This document shows positions 36,318 through 44,813 of a stretch of DNA of 64,000 bases, one piece after another. Origin of the DNA: Gammaproteobacteria bacterium. GTDB lineage: Bacteria; Pseudomonadota; Gammaproteobacteria; Pseudomonadales; Azotimanducaceae. The stretch's first letter is position 1, and each line of letters opens with the position of its first letter. The notes beneath the pieces are model-generated. The model was not told where the DNA came from. It saw nothing but the letters and a program-made list of their open reading frames with translations, and did not search any database. Both the position numbers and the translations under genes were made by a program. Location: positions 48,918-112,917 of the forward strand of contig VYDB01000015.1 in assembly GCA_009843635.1 (NCBI GenBank), written 5' to 3'.

Positions 36318-38126
36318 TCAATACCCGGCCTCGCCCGCCCTGATCTGGTCGGCGAATGCCGCATCGAGCCGTTCGTAGGCGTTTGAACCCGGCTTCATCA
36401 CGTACAGCGGCTCCGCGACCTGACTCAGGTCGTAGCCTTCTTTCCTCAGATGGCCCTTGAGCATCTTGAAGGTGCCGGTGACGTCGATGTCGGACTGCAC
36501 CCGCAGGAAGACGGGGCGGGCGTAGGCGGGGAGTTCGCTCTCGACGTAGCGGGAGAAGGCCTCGGCGTCCAGTGTTTCGACACCCGGCTCAAGCGTCAGC
36601 GCGGCCATTCCGGCCCGGCCGTCGGCACCGGGCACCGCCACGCCATAGACGTTGCAGAACTGGATGCCGCCGAAGCCGTTGATGATTTCGCCCACCTCGT
36701 TGGTGGAGACGTTTTCCGACTTCCAGCGGAAGGTGTCGCCCACCCGATCCACGAATTGATAATGTGGATAGCCGAGGGTGAACCCCGCATCCACTTCACG
36801 GAGGAGATCGCCCGTGTTGAACCAAGCGTCGCCGTCCTCGAAGGCGTTGCGCAGTATTTTCCTCTCCGTGGCTTCGGGGTTGGTGTAGCCCTCGAAAGCC
36901 GCCTCCTCGTTGATTTGGCCAAGCAGCAGCCCCGGCTCGCCAGACTCTGCCCGGATGCAGCGGCCAGCATCGTCCTTGACGATCTCGTCGGCGTCCACGT
37001 CGTATGCCACTAGGGCGACTTCGGAGGCCGTCATGCCAACGGTCCGGTCCTTGTTGAGCAGGTTGGCGAAGGCCACGTTGCCTTCACTGGCGCCATAGAA
37101 CTCGGTAATCCGCTTGATGCCGAAACGTTGCTTGAAGGGTAGCCAGACATCCGGGCGCAGGCCATTGCCAATCATGTGCTTGAGGGGGTTCTTGTGATCA
37201 TCCGCCGCCGCTGGCGTGTTCATCAAGTAGCGGCATAGCTCGCCGATGTACACGAGACAGGTGGCCTGGTGCTCGCGCACGTCGGCCAGGAAATTGCTGG
37301 CCGAGAACTTGCGCCGGATGAACATGCTGGCACCCGAGCCGAAGGCCGCGCCACAGCCGACCAACAGGCCGGTGCCGTGATAGAGCGGCAGGCAGATGTA
37401 GAGCCGGTCCTTTTCGGTGCATTTCAATCCCGCTTTGTGTGACATGGCAGCGCTGGCGAGATAACGGCGGTTGGACATCACCGCCGCCTTGGGCAGACCA
37501 GTCGTGCCGGAGGTGAACAGGTACATGGCGGTGTCACCCAAGGTGTTCTCCGCAGTCGTGGGCGGATTGTCGGCGCTGGCGGCGGCGCTCTCGGCGTCAA
37601 GATCAGCCGCCCAGTTGGGCGCGGCCGCCTCGCCGTGGTCCGGCACGAAGAGGTAGTCCTGGCCTTCAGCGAGCGGCAACTCGCTCTTGACTTCCGCCAA
37701 GGCAGGCGCGAGTTCCTCGCCAAAGACGCACTTCTTGGACTCGGTGACCGTGATGCAGTGGATCAAGGGCCTGCCGCGCAGATTGGTGTTGATGAAGCCC
37801 GCCGTTGCGCCGAGCTTGTTCAGCGCCACGGTCACGGCCAAGAACTCGATGCGGTTCTCCATGACCAAGCTCACCACGTCGCCATGCACGACACCTTGGC
37901 TCGCCAAGTGATTGGCGTAGCGATTGGCTAGCGCGTTGAACTGCGCCCAAGTGACCGAGCGGCCTTCAAAGACAATCGCGGTGCGCTCGCCAAAACGGAC
38001 GGCGTTGGCCTCCACTTGACGAGCGAAGCAGCCCTTGTCCGTGTAAGGGCGCGGTTTGAGCTCCTTCTTCAGCGCCAGCAGGGCAGGCACCTGCACCAGT
38101 GTCGATGCGACGTCGCGAAGTCCCAT
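36318..38126 (-). CDS. Long/very-long-chain acyl-CoA synthetase (FATP/VLACS-like)
   Basis: A 602-residue AMP-forming ligase. The phosphate loop is MYLFTSGTTGLPKAA, the adenylate motif FYGASEGN, and VDRVGDTFRWKSENVSTNEVG is the hinge region typical of the FATP/VLACS branch. LNKLGATAGFINTNLRG also fits that branch. It should convert long-chain fatty acids to CoA esters, perhaps at the inner membrane, since these enzymes couple uptake and activation. I use ATG 38126; a TTG at 38132 has the better ribosome spacing behind GGGAGG and would add two residues. It is divergent from the metallo-hydrolase gene at 38229. Confidence 0.88.
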   Translation of the reverse strand: MGLRDVASTLVQVPALLALKKELKPRPYTDKGCFARQVEANAVRFGERTAIVFEGRSVTWAQFNALANRYANHLASQGVVHGDVVSLVMENRIEFLAVTVALNKLGATAGFINTNLRGRPLIHCITVTESKKCVFGEELAPALAEVKSELPLAEGQDYLFVPDHGEAAAPNWAADLDAESAAASADNPPTTAENTLGDTAMYLFTSGTTGLPKAAVMSNRRYLASAAMSHKAGLKCTEKDRLYICLPLYHGTGLLVGCGAAFGSGASMFIRRKFSASNFLADVREHQATCLVYIGELCRYLMNTPAAADDHKNPLKHMIGNGLRPDVWLPFKQRFGIKRITEFYGASEGNVAFANLLNKDRTVGMTASEVALVAYDVDADEIVKDDAGRCIRAESGEPGLLLGQINEEAAFEGYTNPEATERKILRNAFEDGDAWFNTGDLLREVDAGFTLGYPHYQFVDRVGDTFRWKSENVSTNEVGEIINGFGGIQFCNVYGVAVPGADGRAGMAALTLEPGVETLDAEAFSRYVESELPAYARPVFLRVQSDIDVTGTFKMLKGHLRKEGYDLSQVAEPLYVMKPGSNAYERLDAAFADQIRAGEAGY

Positions 38127-38228
38127 GGCCAATTGCTCCCTCCCGATTTGATAGCGTCAAACCTTTGCATGAACGCCCGCAACAGGCAAGATGGCGATTA
38201 ACCTTTCAATTTGTAGGAGATGCGCCCG

Positions 38229-39086
38229 ATGAACCAGTGGCAAATTGGGGACGTCAAGATCACCCGAATCATCGAGATGGAGATCGTCGGCGGCAGCCGC
38301 TTCATTCTGCCGGATGCCATCCGGGAAGCCTGCCTGCCCATCGACTGGTTGGCCCCGCACTTCATGGACGAGGCAGGCAACCTCATCATGAGCATTCACG
38401 CGTTGATCGTCGACACCGGGGAGCAGCGCATCGTCGTGGATACCTGCATCGGCAACGACAAGGAGCGCAGCATTCCCAACTGGAGCCATCTGCAGACCGC
38501 CTTCCTGGATGACATCGCCGAGGCCGGCTATCCCCGCGAGTCCATTGACACCGTACTCTGCACGCACCTGCATGTGGACCACGTGGGCTGGAACACCATG
38601 CTGGTGGACGGCGAGTGGCTGCCTACCTTCCCCAACGCCCGCTATCTGGTGGCTGAGCGCGAGTGGGCCTATTGGGATGCCCATGAGGATGAATCCACCT
38701 ACGGCCCGGTGCTGGCGGACTCGGTACGGCCCATCGTCGCCGCGGGGCTGATGGACTTCGTGGCTTGCGATCACGTGCTTTGCGAGGAGGTGCGGCTGCA
38801 GCCAACCCCCGGCCACACTCCCGGGCATGTCAGCGTCGAGATCGCATCAGGGGGTCAGCAGGCTCTAATCACCGGCGACTGCATCCACCACCCCTGCCAA
38901 ATGACCCGCACCGACTGGTGCAGCAGCGCCGACACCGACCAAGCCCAAGGCCGGGCCACCCGGGAAGCCCTGCTCGAACGCTACGCGGGCGACGACACCC
39001 TCATCATCGGCACCCACTTCGCCACCCCGACGGCGGGTCATGTGAAGCGCCTGGACAGCGGCGGCTATTGGCTGGACGTGGGTTAG
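38229..39086 (+). CDS. Metallo-beta-lactamase-fold hydrolase (lactonase/MPH-like)
   Basis: A 285-residue MBL-fold protein. The metal motif THLHVDHVGWN near residues 115-125, a later PTPGHTPGHVSVE and TGDCIHHP give the two-metal site. The pattern resembles the group of methyl parathion hydrolase and N-acyl-homoserine lactonases. I start at ATG 38229, nine bases behind AGGAG; the ATG at 38220 would overlap that site. The stop TAG shares three bases with the stop of the convergent membrane-protein gene. The natural substrate is unknown, esters or lactones being likely. Confidence 0.82.
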   Translation: MNQWQIGDVKITRIIEMEIVGGSRFILPDAIREACLPIDWLAPHFMDEAGNLIMSIHALIVDTGEQRIVVDTCIGNDKERSIPNWSHLQTAFLDDIAEAGYPRESIDTVLCTHLHVDHVGWNTMLVDGEWLPTFPNARYLVAEREWAYWDAHEDESTYGPVLADSVRPIVAAGLMDFVACDHVLCEEVRLQPTPGHTPGHVSVEIASGGQQALITGDCIHHPCQMTRTDWCSSADTDQAQGRATREALLERYAGDDTLIIGTHFATPTAGHVKRLDSGGYWLDVG

Positions 39087-39352
39087 CCGCCCGCAGCAAC
39101 GCGCTGCAGTCGAACCATGCGTCCCTCCAGCCAGCGGCGGGCGGGCGGAAAGTCGAGGGCTGCGAAGGCCAAGCCAAGCGGAAACATCCAGAAGCCGAGG
39201 ATCGGCAGGAAGCCGAAGACGCCGCCCACCATCAGCAGTGCGCCGATCAACGAGCGCACCCCCGGCGGCACGTGATCGCGCCCCCACTTCAGCGTATTGA
39301 AGGCAATTCGGGCGACATTGCGCTTGAAGGCCGGGTCGGAGGCCACTGCCAT
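39083..39352 (-). CDS. Small two-helix membrane protein
   Basis: An 89-residue protein with a charged N-terminal helix (DPAFKRNVARIAFNTLKWGRD) and two hydrophobic segments around residues 32-66 (SLIGALLMVGGVFGFLPILG and WMFPLGLAFAALDF), then a basic tail. I recognise no functional family; similar short proteins with a GGVFGFLPILGFWM-like core occur in proteobacteria. Its ATG overlaps the stop of the upstream metallo-hydrolase gene by one base, implying coupling. Its stop codon overlaps the stop of the convergent gene. Confidence 0.65.
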   Translation of the reverse strand: MAVASDPAFKRNVARIAFNTLKWGRDHVPPGVRSLIGALLMVGGVFGFLPILGFWMFPLGLAFAALDFPPARRWLEGRMVRLQRVAAGG

Positions 39353-40455
39353 CAGACCATCATCGGACCGTCGTCGGGCGCGTCGTGGGCGTCCGGGTGG
39401 GCTCGGCGTGGGAGGTCGGGGTCGATGGAGGTGAAGCGGTACTGGCCGTCCTCGTGCAAGGAGCGCTCGATGCGGTTGCGGTGCATCAGCAGATGCAGAT
39501 GGGCGATGGCCTCGCCCAAGGCCATCATCATCTGGCGCGGGTCGAGCTTGCGGGCGAAGAGCACCGGCAGCAGGTCCCGGGCGAGGGCCGGTTCCACGCA
39601 GTGCTCCTCGATGGCCAGCATGCGGTCCTCGTGATGGCTGATAAGGTCACGCAGCCGCTTGCGAATGCCGAGGAAGGGCAGGTTGTGGGCTGGCAACACG
39701 AGCGTGTCATCGGGCGTGCTGAGAAAGCGGTCATGGGACTCCATCCACACCTTCAACGGATTGGCGTCCGGCTCGGTCGGGTGGACGCTCACGTTGGACG
39801 TGATGATCGGCAGTATCTGATCCCCTGAAATCATCACCTTGAGGGCGGCGCAGTACAGGCAGGCGTGTTCCGGGGAATGGCCGGAGCCGACCACCACGCG
39901 CCAGTCATGATGGCCGATGGTGAGCACGTCGCCGTCCCGCAGCCGGTGGTAGCCGCTGGGCATTTCCGGCATGGACATGCCTTCCTTGCTGCGCTGCCCC
40001 CACGCGGTGGCCAAATCCTCCAAGTAGGAGCGGGGCATGCCCGCGCGCGCATAGAATTCCTGGCCCAGCCAGGAGCTGTGGTGGCCGCCGCCAGTGTTGG
40101 CGAAGGCCCGGGCTTGGTAGTACTCGGCCCGGGTCATGTAAAGCGGGCACCGGTACTCGTCGGTGATCATCTTCGACTGGCCGATGTGGTCGGGGTGCAT
40201 GTGGGTGCAGATCACCCCCTTCACCGGCCGTCCGCCCAGCTCGTGGCTGAACACCTCCCGCCACCACTGGCCGGTCTCCTTGATGCTCAGCCCGGTATCG
40301 ACCACCCACCAGCCGCCGTTGTCCTCGAGCAGGTACAGGTTGATGTGCGAAAGCGAACCCGGCATGGGCATCGTCAGCCAGCGCACGCCGTCGGCCACCT
40401 CCTGCGTGGTGCCGGGGGCCGGATGGTCAGCGTAGGGATAGCTCAGTTCGCTCAT
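39352..40455 (-). CDS. Metallo-beta-lactamase-fold hydrolase with C-terminal helical domain (LACTB2-like)
   Basis: A 367-residue MBL-fold protein. THMHPDHIGQSKM supplies the first metal ligands, VVGSGHSPEHACLYC and ISGDQILP the others, and LVLPAHNLPFLGIRKRL the last His. About 80 residues of C-terminal helices (ARDLLPVLFARKLDPRQMMMA and later) resemble the winged-helix extension of LACTB2-type hydrolases. Those act on thioesters, RNA or related esters. In this neighbourhood of acyl-CoA genes a thioester substrate is a fair guess. It is translationally coupled to the small membrane protein downstream and divergent from the SDR gene. Confidence 0.82.
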   Translation of the reverse strand: MSELSYPYADHPAPGTTQEVADGVRWLTMPMPGSLSHINLYLLEDNGGWWVVDTGLSIKETGQWWREVFSHELGGRPVKGVICTHMHPDHIGQSKMITDEYRCPLYMTRAEYYQARAFANTGGGHHSSWLGQEFYARAGMPRSYLEDLATAWGQRSKEGMSMPEMPSGYHRLRDGDVLTIGHHDWRVVVGSGHSPEHACLYCAALKVMISGDQILPIITSNVSVHPTEPDANPLKVWMESHDRFLSTPDDTLVLPAHNLPFLGIRKRLRDLISHHEDRMLAIEEHCVEPALARDLLPVLFARKLDPRQMMMALGEAIAHLHLLMHRNRIERSLHEDGQYRFTSIDPDLPRRAHPDAHDAPDDGPMMV

Positions 40456-40565
40456 GCGGGAATCGGCTTGGGGAAAAGGGAAAAGTATACCCTAGCGCCT
40501 TTTGCGTCTGTCCCGCTTTGGCCAGATAATCGGTTCTTTTCCACGAAAGCCGGGAGGTTGAGTCG

Positions 40566-41360
40566 ATGGCAGGACGGGTGGCAGGAAAGGTGGCGTTGGT
40601 TACAGGGGGCGCCAAGGGTCTCGGCGAAGCTGACGCTCGGGCGCTCGCTGCCGAAGGGGCGCAGGTGGTGCTGACCGACGTGGACGAAGCCGGTGGCCAA
40701 GCGGTCGCCGACGACATAGGCGCGGTCTTCAAGCCGCAGGATGTCACCGACGAAGCGCGCTGGCAGACCATCATCGACGAAATCCAGCGCGATTTCGGCG
40801 CCTTGCACGTTTTGGTCAACAACGCCGGCATCGTGCTGCCCGGCAGCATCGAAAGCCAGACTTACGCCCAATACCAAGCGCAAATGACCGTGATGGCCGA
40901 TGGCACCTTCCTCGGCAGCAAGTACGCCATCCCCTTGATGGCTGCGAGCGGTGGCGGCTCGATCATCAACATGGCGTCGGTGGTCTCCAAGCTGGCTTAC
41001 AGCGGGGTGGTCAGCTACGCAGCCGCCAAGGGCGCCATCGAGGGCATGTCCCGTTCCATCGCCGCCCATTGCTTGGAGTCCGGGTACCGGATTCGATGCA
41101 ATTCGATCCATCCCGGGATCATCAATACGCCGATGGTGCAGAACTTCGGGGCCCAGGCGGGTGACGTCGCAGTGGACGCTCCCCAACCGCCAGAGGGGCC
41201 GCTCCCAGCCGAGGCGGGCGTACTGGGCGCACCAAGGAACATCGCCGACTTGGTGGTGTTCCTGGCATCGGACGAGTCCGCCTTCATCACCGCCCAGGAG
41301 TTCGTCATAGATGGCGGCATGTCCATGCTGCCGGCGCCACTGGTCCACGAACTGCAGTAG
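40566..41360 (+). CDS. Short-chain dehydrogenase/reductase (SDR)
   Basis: A 264-residue classical SDR. The cofactor loop is TGGAKGLG at residues 13-20 with Asp38-Asp40 (LTDVD) after strand two, favouring NAD. NNAG is at 85-88. The catalytic residues Ser138, Tyr151 and Lys155 are all present. It should oxidise or reduce a hydroxy or keto group on a small substrate. The ATG at 40566 follows GGGAGGTTGAGTCG. The C-terminus (GGMSMLPAP) is typical. It is the last gene before the TCA operon and is followed by a hairpin. Confidence 0.88.
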   Translation: MAGRVAGKVALVTGGAKGLGEADARALAAEGAQVVLTDVDEAGGQAVADDIGAVFKPQDVTDEARWQTIIDEIQRDFGALHVLVNNAGIVLPGSIESQTYAQYQAQMTVMADGTFLGSKYAIPLMAASGGGSIINMASVVSKLAYSGVVSYAAAKGAIEGMSRSIAAHCLESGYRIRCNSIHPGIINTPMVQNFGAQAGDVAVDAPQPPEGPLPAEAGVLGAPRNIADLVVFLASDESAFITAQEFVIDGGMSMLPAPLVHELQ

Positions 41361-41367
41361 CGCAGGC

Positions 41368-41391
41368 CTCGATTCGAAGATGCGAATCGAG
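41368..41391 (+). terminator. Perfect 9-bp hairpin after the SDR gene
   Basis: CTCGATTCG and CGAATCGAG pair fully around a six-base loop, eight bases after the SDR stop and directly before the sdh promoter. There is no following T-run, so termination would be atypical, but its place between two units supports a boundary function. Confidence 0.5.
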
Positions 41392-41394
41392 TCG

Positions 41395-41423
41395 TTGGCA
41401 AAGCGCAGTGCTGAGACTAGAAT
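41395..41423 (+). promoter_or_regulatory. Sigma70-type promoter of the sdh-suc operon
   Basis: TTGGCA at 41395-41400 (five of six to consensus) and TAGAAT at 41418-41423 (five of six) are separated by exactly 17 bases. Transcription would start about base 41430, some 100 bases before the sdhC start, leaving room for a leader with regulation. Confidence 0.65.
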
Positions 41424-41531
41424 CTGCCTCCATCAGATCAGTCCGAGCCGGTCAGAACAACAGGTGGCGCGCCCTGTCGGCGTGGGCCTTGGCAGTTTCC
41501 CAGTGTTTCTGGAACGACGAAGAACTTAGGT

Positions 41532-41906
41532 ATGAGGCCCGAACGTCCAATCAGTCTATCGCTGGCCCGGCTCCGTTGGCCGGTAACCGCCATCGCCTCC
41601 ATTGCCCACCGGATTTCCGGAATTCTGCTGTTCCTTGGCTTCGCCTATCTGCTCTACCTGCTCGATCTGGCGCTGTCCTCCGAAACGGGTTTTGCCGAGG
41701 CGGGCGGTTTGCTGGCGATGACCCTCCCGAAACTGGCGTTGTGGGGCGTTCTCGTCTTGCTGGCCTACCATCTGCTGGCCGGCATCAAGCACCTGCTGCT
41801 CGATCTGCATGTTGGGGATGGCTTTGCCGCGGCCAAGCGAGCCTCTTGGCTGGTTTTCGCCGCAACGGGGGCGGCTGCCGCCCTGCTGGGGGCCTGGTTG
41901 TGGTAA
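41532..41906 (+). CDS. sdhC: Succinate dehydrogenase cytochrome b556 subunit
   Basis: A 124-residue membrane anchor with three helices. IASIAHRISGILLF carries the HRxSG quinone-site motif, and LAYHLLAGIKHLLLD carries the haem-binding His helix. SdhC with SdhD anchors the catalytic subunits to the inner membrane and binds haem b and ubiquinone. ATG 41532 is the first gene after a good promoter. The last seven bases overlap the sdhD start. Confidence 0.92.
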   Translation: MRPERPISLSLARLRWPVTAIASIAHRISGILLFLGFAYLLYLLDLALSSETGFAEAGGLLAMTLPKLALWGVLVLLAYHLLAGIKHLLLDLHVGDGFAAAKRASWLVFAATGAAAALLGAWLW

Positions 41907-42274
41907 CCCAAGTCACTTCCTTGGCGCGCAGCGGCTTGGCGGACTTCCTGATCCAACGCTTGAGCGCCGTGGTGCTGGCGCTCTACACCTTGTGCCTGCT
42001 GAGTTTCTTCCTCGTCAATGACGGTCTCGATCATCGTCAACTGGTCGAGTTTCTTGGTTCGGCATCGATGCGCGCCTTCAGCGTTCTGGCGGTTCTCTCC
42101 ACTGCCGCCCATGGCTGGATCGGACTGTGGACGGTCGGCACGGACTACATCAGGCCGCACTATTTCGGCGCTTGGGCGGTGGTCTTCCGCATGGTTTACC
42201 AAGTGGGTTGCGGCCTGGTGCTGTTCATCTACACATGGTGGGGCATTCGCCTCTTCTGGATGCTGCCGGGCTAG
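41900..42274 (+). CDS. sdhD: Succinate dehydrogenase membrane anchor subunit
   Basis: A 124-residue anchor with three helices. [18 protein letters not shown] holds the conserved His and the Asp-Tyr pair near the quinone site. The start GTG 41900 lies inside the end of sdhC (seven-base overlap); the frame is open upstream, but that stretch is not conserved. The C-terminus ([14 protein letters not shown]) is typical. The stop is followed four bases later by the sdhA start. Confidence 0.88.
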   Translation: MVTQVTSLARSGLADFLIQRLSAVVLALYTLCLLSFFLVNDGLDHRQLVEFLGSASMRAFSVLAVLSTAAHGWIGLWTVGTDYIRPHYFGAWAVVFRMVYQVGCGLVLFIYTWWGIRLFWMLPG

Positions 42275-42278
42275 GCTG

Positions 42279-44051
42279 ATGGCTGCGCTGCGCAAACTGG
42301 AATTCGACGGCCTCATCGTCGGCGGCGGCGGCGCCGGGTTGCGGGCCGCCCTTGAGCTCGCGCAATCCGGGCTGCAGACGGCGGTCATCTCCAAGGTGTT
42401 CCCCACCCGCTCCCACACGGTGTCCGCCCAAGGCGGCATCACCTGCGCCATCGCCAGCGAGGATCCGGACGACGACTGGCGCTGGCACATGTACGATACG
42501 GTCAAGGGATCGGACTACATCGGCGATCAGGACGCCATCGAATACATGTGCAGCGAAGGTCCCCAAGCGGTCTTCGAACTGGAGCACATGGGCCTGCCGT
42601 TTTCGCGCACCGAATCAGGCCGCATCTATCAGCGGCCGTTCGGAGGCCAGTCGAAGGACTACGGCAAGGGTGGGCAGGCGGCCCGCACTTGCGCCGCCGC
42701 CGACCGCACCGGGCATGCCCTGTTGCACACCCTCTACCAGGCGAACGTCAAAAGCGGCGCGACCTTTCTGAACGAATGGTTTGCCGTTGACTTGGTGAAG
42801 AACCAAGATGGCGCCGTGGCCGGGGTCATCGCCATCGAGATCGAAACCGGCGACGTGGTCTATGTGGCCTCCCGGGCGACGGTGCTAGCCACTGGCGGGG
42901 CGGGGCGGATCTACGCGAGCACCACCAACGCGCTGATGAACACCGGCGATGGCGTCGGCATGGCTTTGCGCGCCGGCTTTCCGGTGCAGGACATCGAAAT
43001 GTGGCAGTTCCATCCCACCGGCATCGCAGGCGCCGGGGTGCTGGTCACCGAGGGTTGCCGGGGTGAGGGCGGCTACCTAATCAACAAGGATGGCGAGCGC
43101 TTCATGGAGCGCTACGCGCCGACCGCCAAGGATCTGGCAGGCCGCGACGTGGTGGCCCGCTCCATGATCATTGAAATTCTCGAGGGCCGCGGCTGCGGCG
43201 AGGCCGGGGACCACGTGCTGCTCAAGCTCGACCACCTCGGTGAGACAGTGCTCAACAGCCGGCTGCCAGGCATTCTGGAGCTATCGCGCACCTTTGCCCA
43301 TGCCGACCCGGTGCGCCAGCCGATTCCCGTGGTGCCGACCTGCCACTACATGATGGGCGGCATTCCCACCCAAGTGCGTGGCCAAGCGCTAACCCAGGAC
43401 GAAGCGGGGCAGGACCAGGCCATCGAGGGCCTGTACGCCGCCGGGGAAGCGGCTTGCGTCTCCGTGCACGGCGCCAATCGGCTGGGCGGCAATTCCTTGC
43501 TCGACCTGATCGTGTTTGGACGGGCTGCCGGGCTGCACATCGAGCAAGCCGTGCGCCAAGGCATCAGCCGCCGGGAAGCCAGCGAATCAGACCTTGAGGC
43601 GGCTTTCGCACGGCTCGCCCGCTGGAATGCCTCCTCCTCCGGGGAGAGCGTGGCTGCGCTGAAGCGGGAATTGCAGAATTGCATGCAGGCGAGTTTCGGG
43701 GTGTTTCGCACCGAAGAGCATATGCGCAAGGGCATCGAAACCCTTAAGGGCTTGCGCGAGCGCATCAACAGAGCGCACCTGCCGGACAAAAGCAACGCCT
43801 TCAACACCGCCCGCTTGGAGGCCTTGGAGCTAGACAACCTGTTCGAGGTGGCCTACGCCACTGCCATCGCCGCCGAGGCGCGTCGCGAGAGTCGGGGTGC
43901 CCATGCCCGCGAGGACCATCAGCAACGCGATGATGAAAACTGGTTGTGCCACTCCCTGTATTTCCCGGATGATGAGCGGGTGGCCAAGCGGACGGTTAAT
44001 TTCCAGCCCGCCACGGTGCCGGTCTTCGAACCGATGGAACGCAAGTACTAA
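42279..44051 (+). CDS. sdhA: Succinate dehydrogenase flavoprotein subunit
   Basis: A 590-residue flavoprotein that oxidises succinate to fumarate. [18 protein letters not shown] binds FAD, and His46 in [12 protein letters not shown] is the covalent flavin attachment residue. [19 protein letters not shown] and the arginine-rich substrate region are intact. The start ATG 42279 is chosen by homology ([16 protein letters not shown]); the frame extends upstream within sdhD. Length matches the E. coli protein (588). Confidence 0.96.
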   Translation: MAALRKLEFDGLIVGGGGAGLRAALELAQSGLQTAVISKVFPTRSHTVSAQGGITCAIASEDPDDDWRWHMYDTVKGSDYIGDQDAIEYMCSEGPQAVFELEHMGLPFSRTESGRIYQRPFGGQSKDYGKGGQAARTCAAADRTGHALLHTLYQANVKSGATFLNEWFAVDLVKNQDGAVAGVIAIEIETGDVVYVASRATVLATGGAGRIYASTTNALMNTGDGVGMALRAGFPVQDIEMWQFHPTGIAGAGVLVTEGCRGEGGYLINKDGERFMERYAPTAKDLAGRDVVARSMIIEILEGRGCGEAGDHVLLKLDHLGETVLNSRLPGILELSRTFAHADPVRQPIPVVPTCHYMMGGIPTQVRGQALTQDEAGQDQAIEGLYAAGEAACVSVHGANRLGGNSLLDLIVFGRAAGLHIEQAVRQGISRREASESDLEAAFARLARWNASSSGESVAALKRELQNCMQASFGVFRTEEHMRKGIETLKGLRERINRAHLPDKSNAFNTARLEALELDNLFEVAYATAIAAEARRESRGAHAREDHQQRDDENWLCHSLYFPDDERVAKRTVNFQPATVPVFEPMERKY

Positions 44052-44096
44052 CGAAGCGGCAAGTACCAACTAGGTAGAGAGAACAGGAAGCGCCCA

Positions 44097-44801
44097 ATGC
44101 AGGTCAGCGTGTATCGATACGACCCGGACGTGGACGAAGCGCCCGAGATGCGGGACATGAGCATCGAATTGCCCGAAGGCAAGGAGTTGATGGTCCTCGA
44201 CCTGCTTGAGCGGCTTAAGGAGCAGGATCCATCCCTGTCCTACCGTCGATCCTGCCGCGAGGGCGTATGCGGTTCCGACGGCATCAACATGAACGGCCTG
44301 AACGGCCTGGCCTGCATCACGCCTGTTTCCCAAGTGGCCAAGCGCGGCAAGCTGACGCTCAGGCCGCTGCCTGGACTGCCTGTGATCCGCGATCTCGTGG
44401 TGGACATGAGCCAGTTCTTCGACCAGTTTGAGAAAGTGCGGCCCTATCTCATCAACGACCAACCGCCGCCGGCCCAGGAGCGCCTGCAATCTCCCGAGGA
44501 GCGGGCGGAGCTCGACGGCCTCTACGAGTGCATCCTGTGCGGCTGCTGCTCAACCGCCTGCCCGTCGTTCTGGTGGAACCCCGACAAGTTCGTGGGCCCC
44601 GCCGGCCTGCTGCAAGCCTACCGCTTTCTGGCCGACAGCCGCGACACGGCCAGCGCCGAACGTCTGCGCGACTTGGAGGATCCGTTCAGCGTGTTCCGCT
44701 GCCGGGGCATCATGAACTGCGTCAACGTCTGCCCCAAGGGCCTGAACCCGACCCGGGCGATCGGCAAGATTCGCGGCCTGTTGGTGAAGCAGGGCACCTA
44801 G
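44097..44801 (+). CDS. sdhB: Succinate dehydrogenase iron-sulfur subunit
   Basis: A 234-residue protein. SCREGVCGSDG with the later GLAC ligates the [2Fe-2S] cluster, CILCGCCSTACP the [4Fe-4S] cluster, and CRGIMNCVNVCPKGLNP the [3Fe-4S] cluster. It carries electrons from the flavin to quinone. It starts 45 bases after sdhA behind GAGAGAACAGGAAGC, and is followed 12 bases later by sucA. Confidence 0.96.
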   Translation: MQVSVYRYDPDVDEAPEMRDMSIELPEGKELMVLDLLERLKEQDPSLSYRRSCREGVCGSDGINMNGLNGLACITPVSQVAKRGKLTLRPLPGLPVIRDLVVDMSQFFDQFEKVRPYLINDQPPPAQERLQSPEERAELDGLYECILCGCCSTACPSFWWNPDKFVGPAGLLQAYRFLADSRDTASAERLRDLEDPFSVFRCRGIMNCVNVCPKGLNPTRAIGKIRGLLVKQGT

Positions 44802-44813
44802 GCGCGTCAACCC

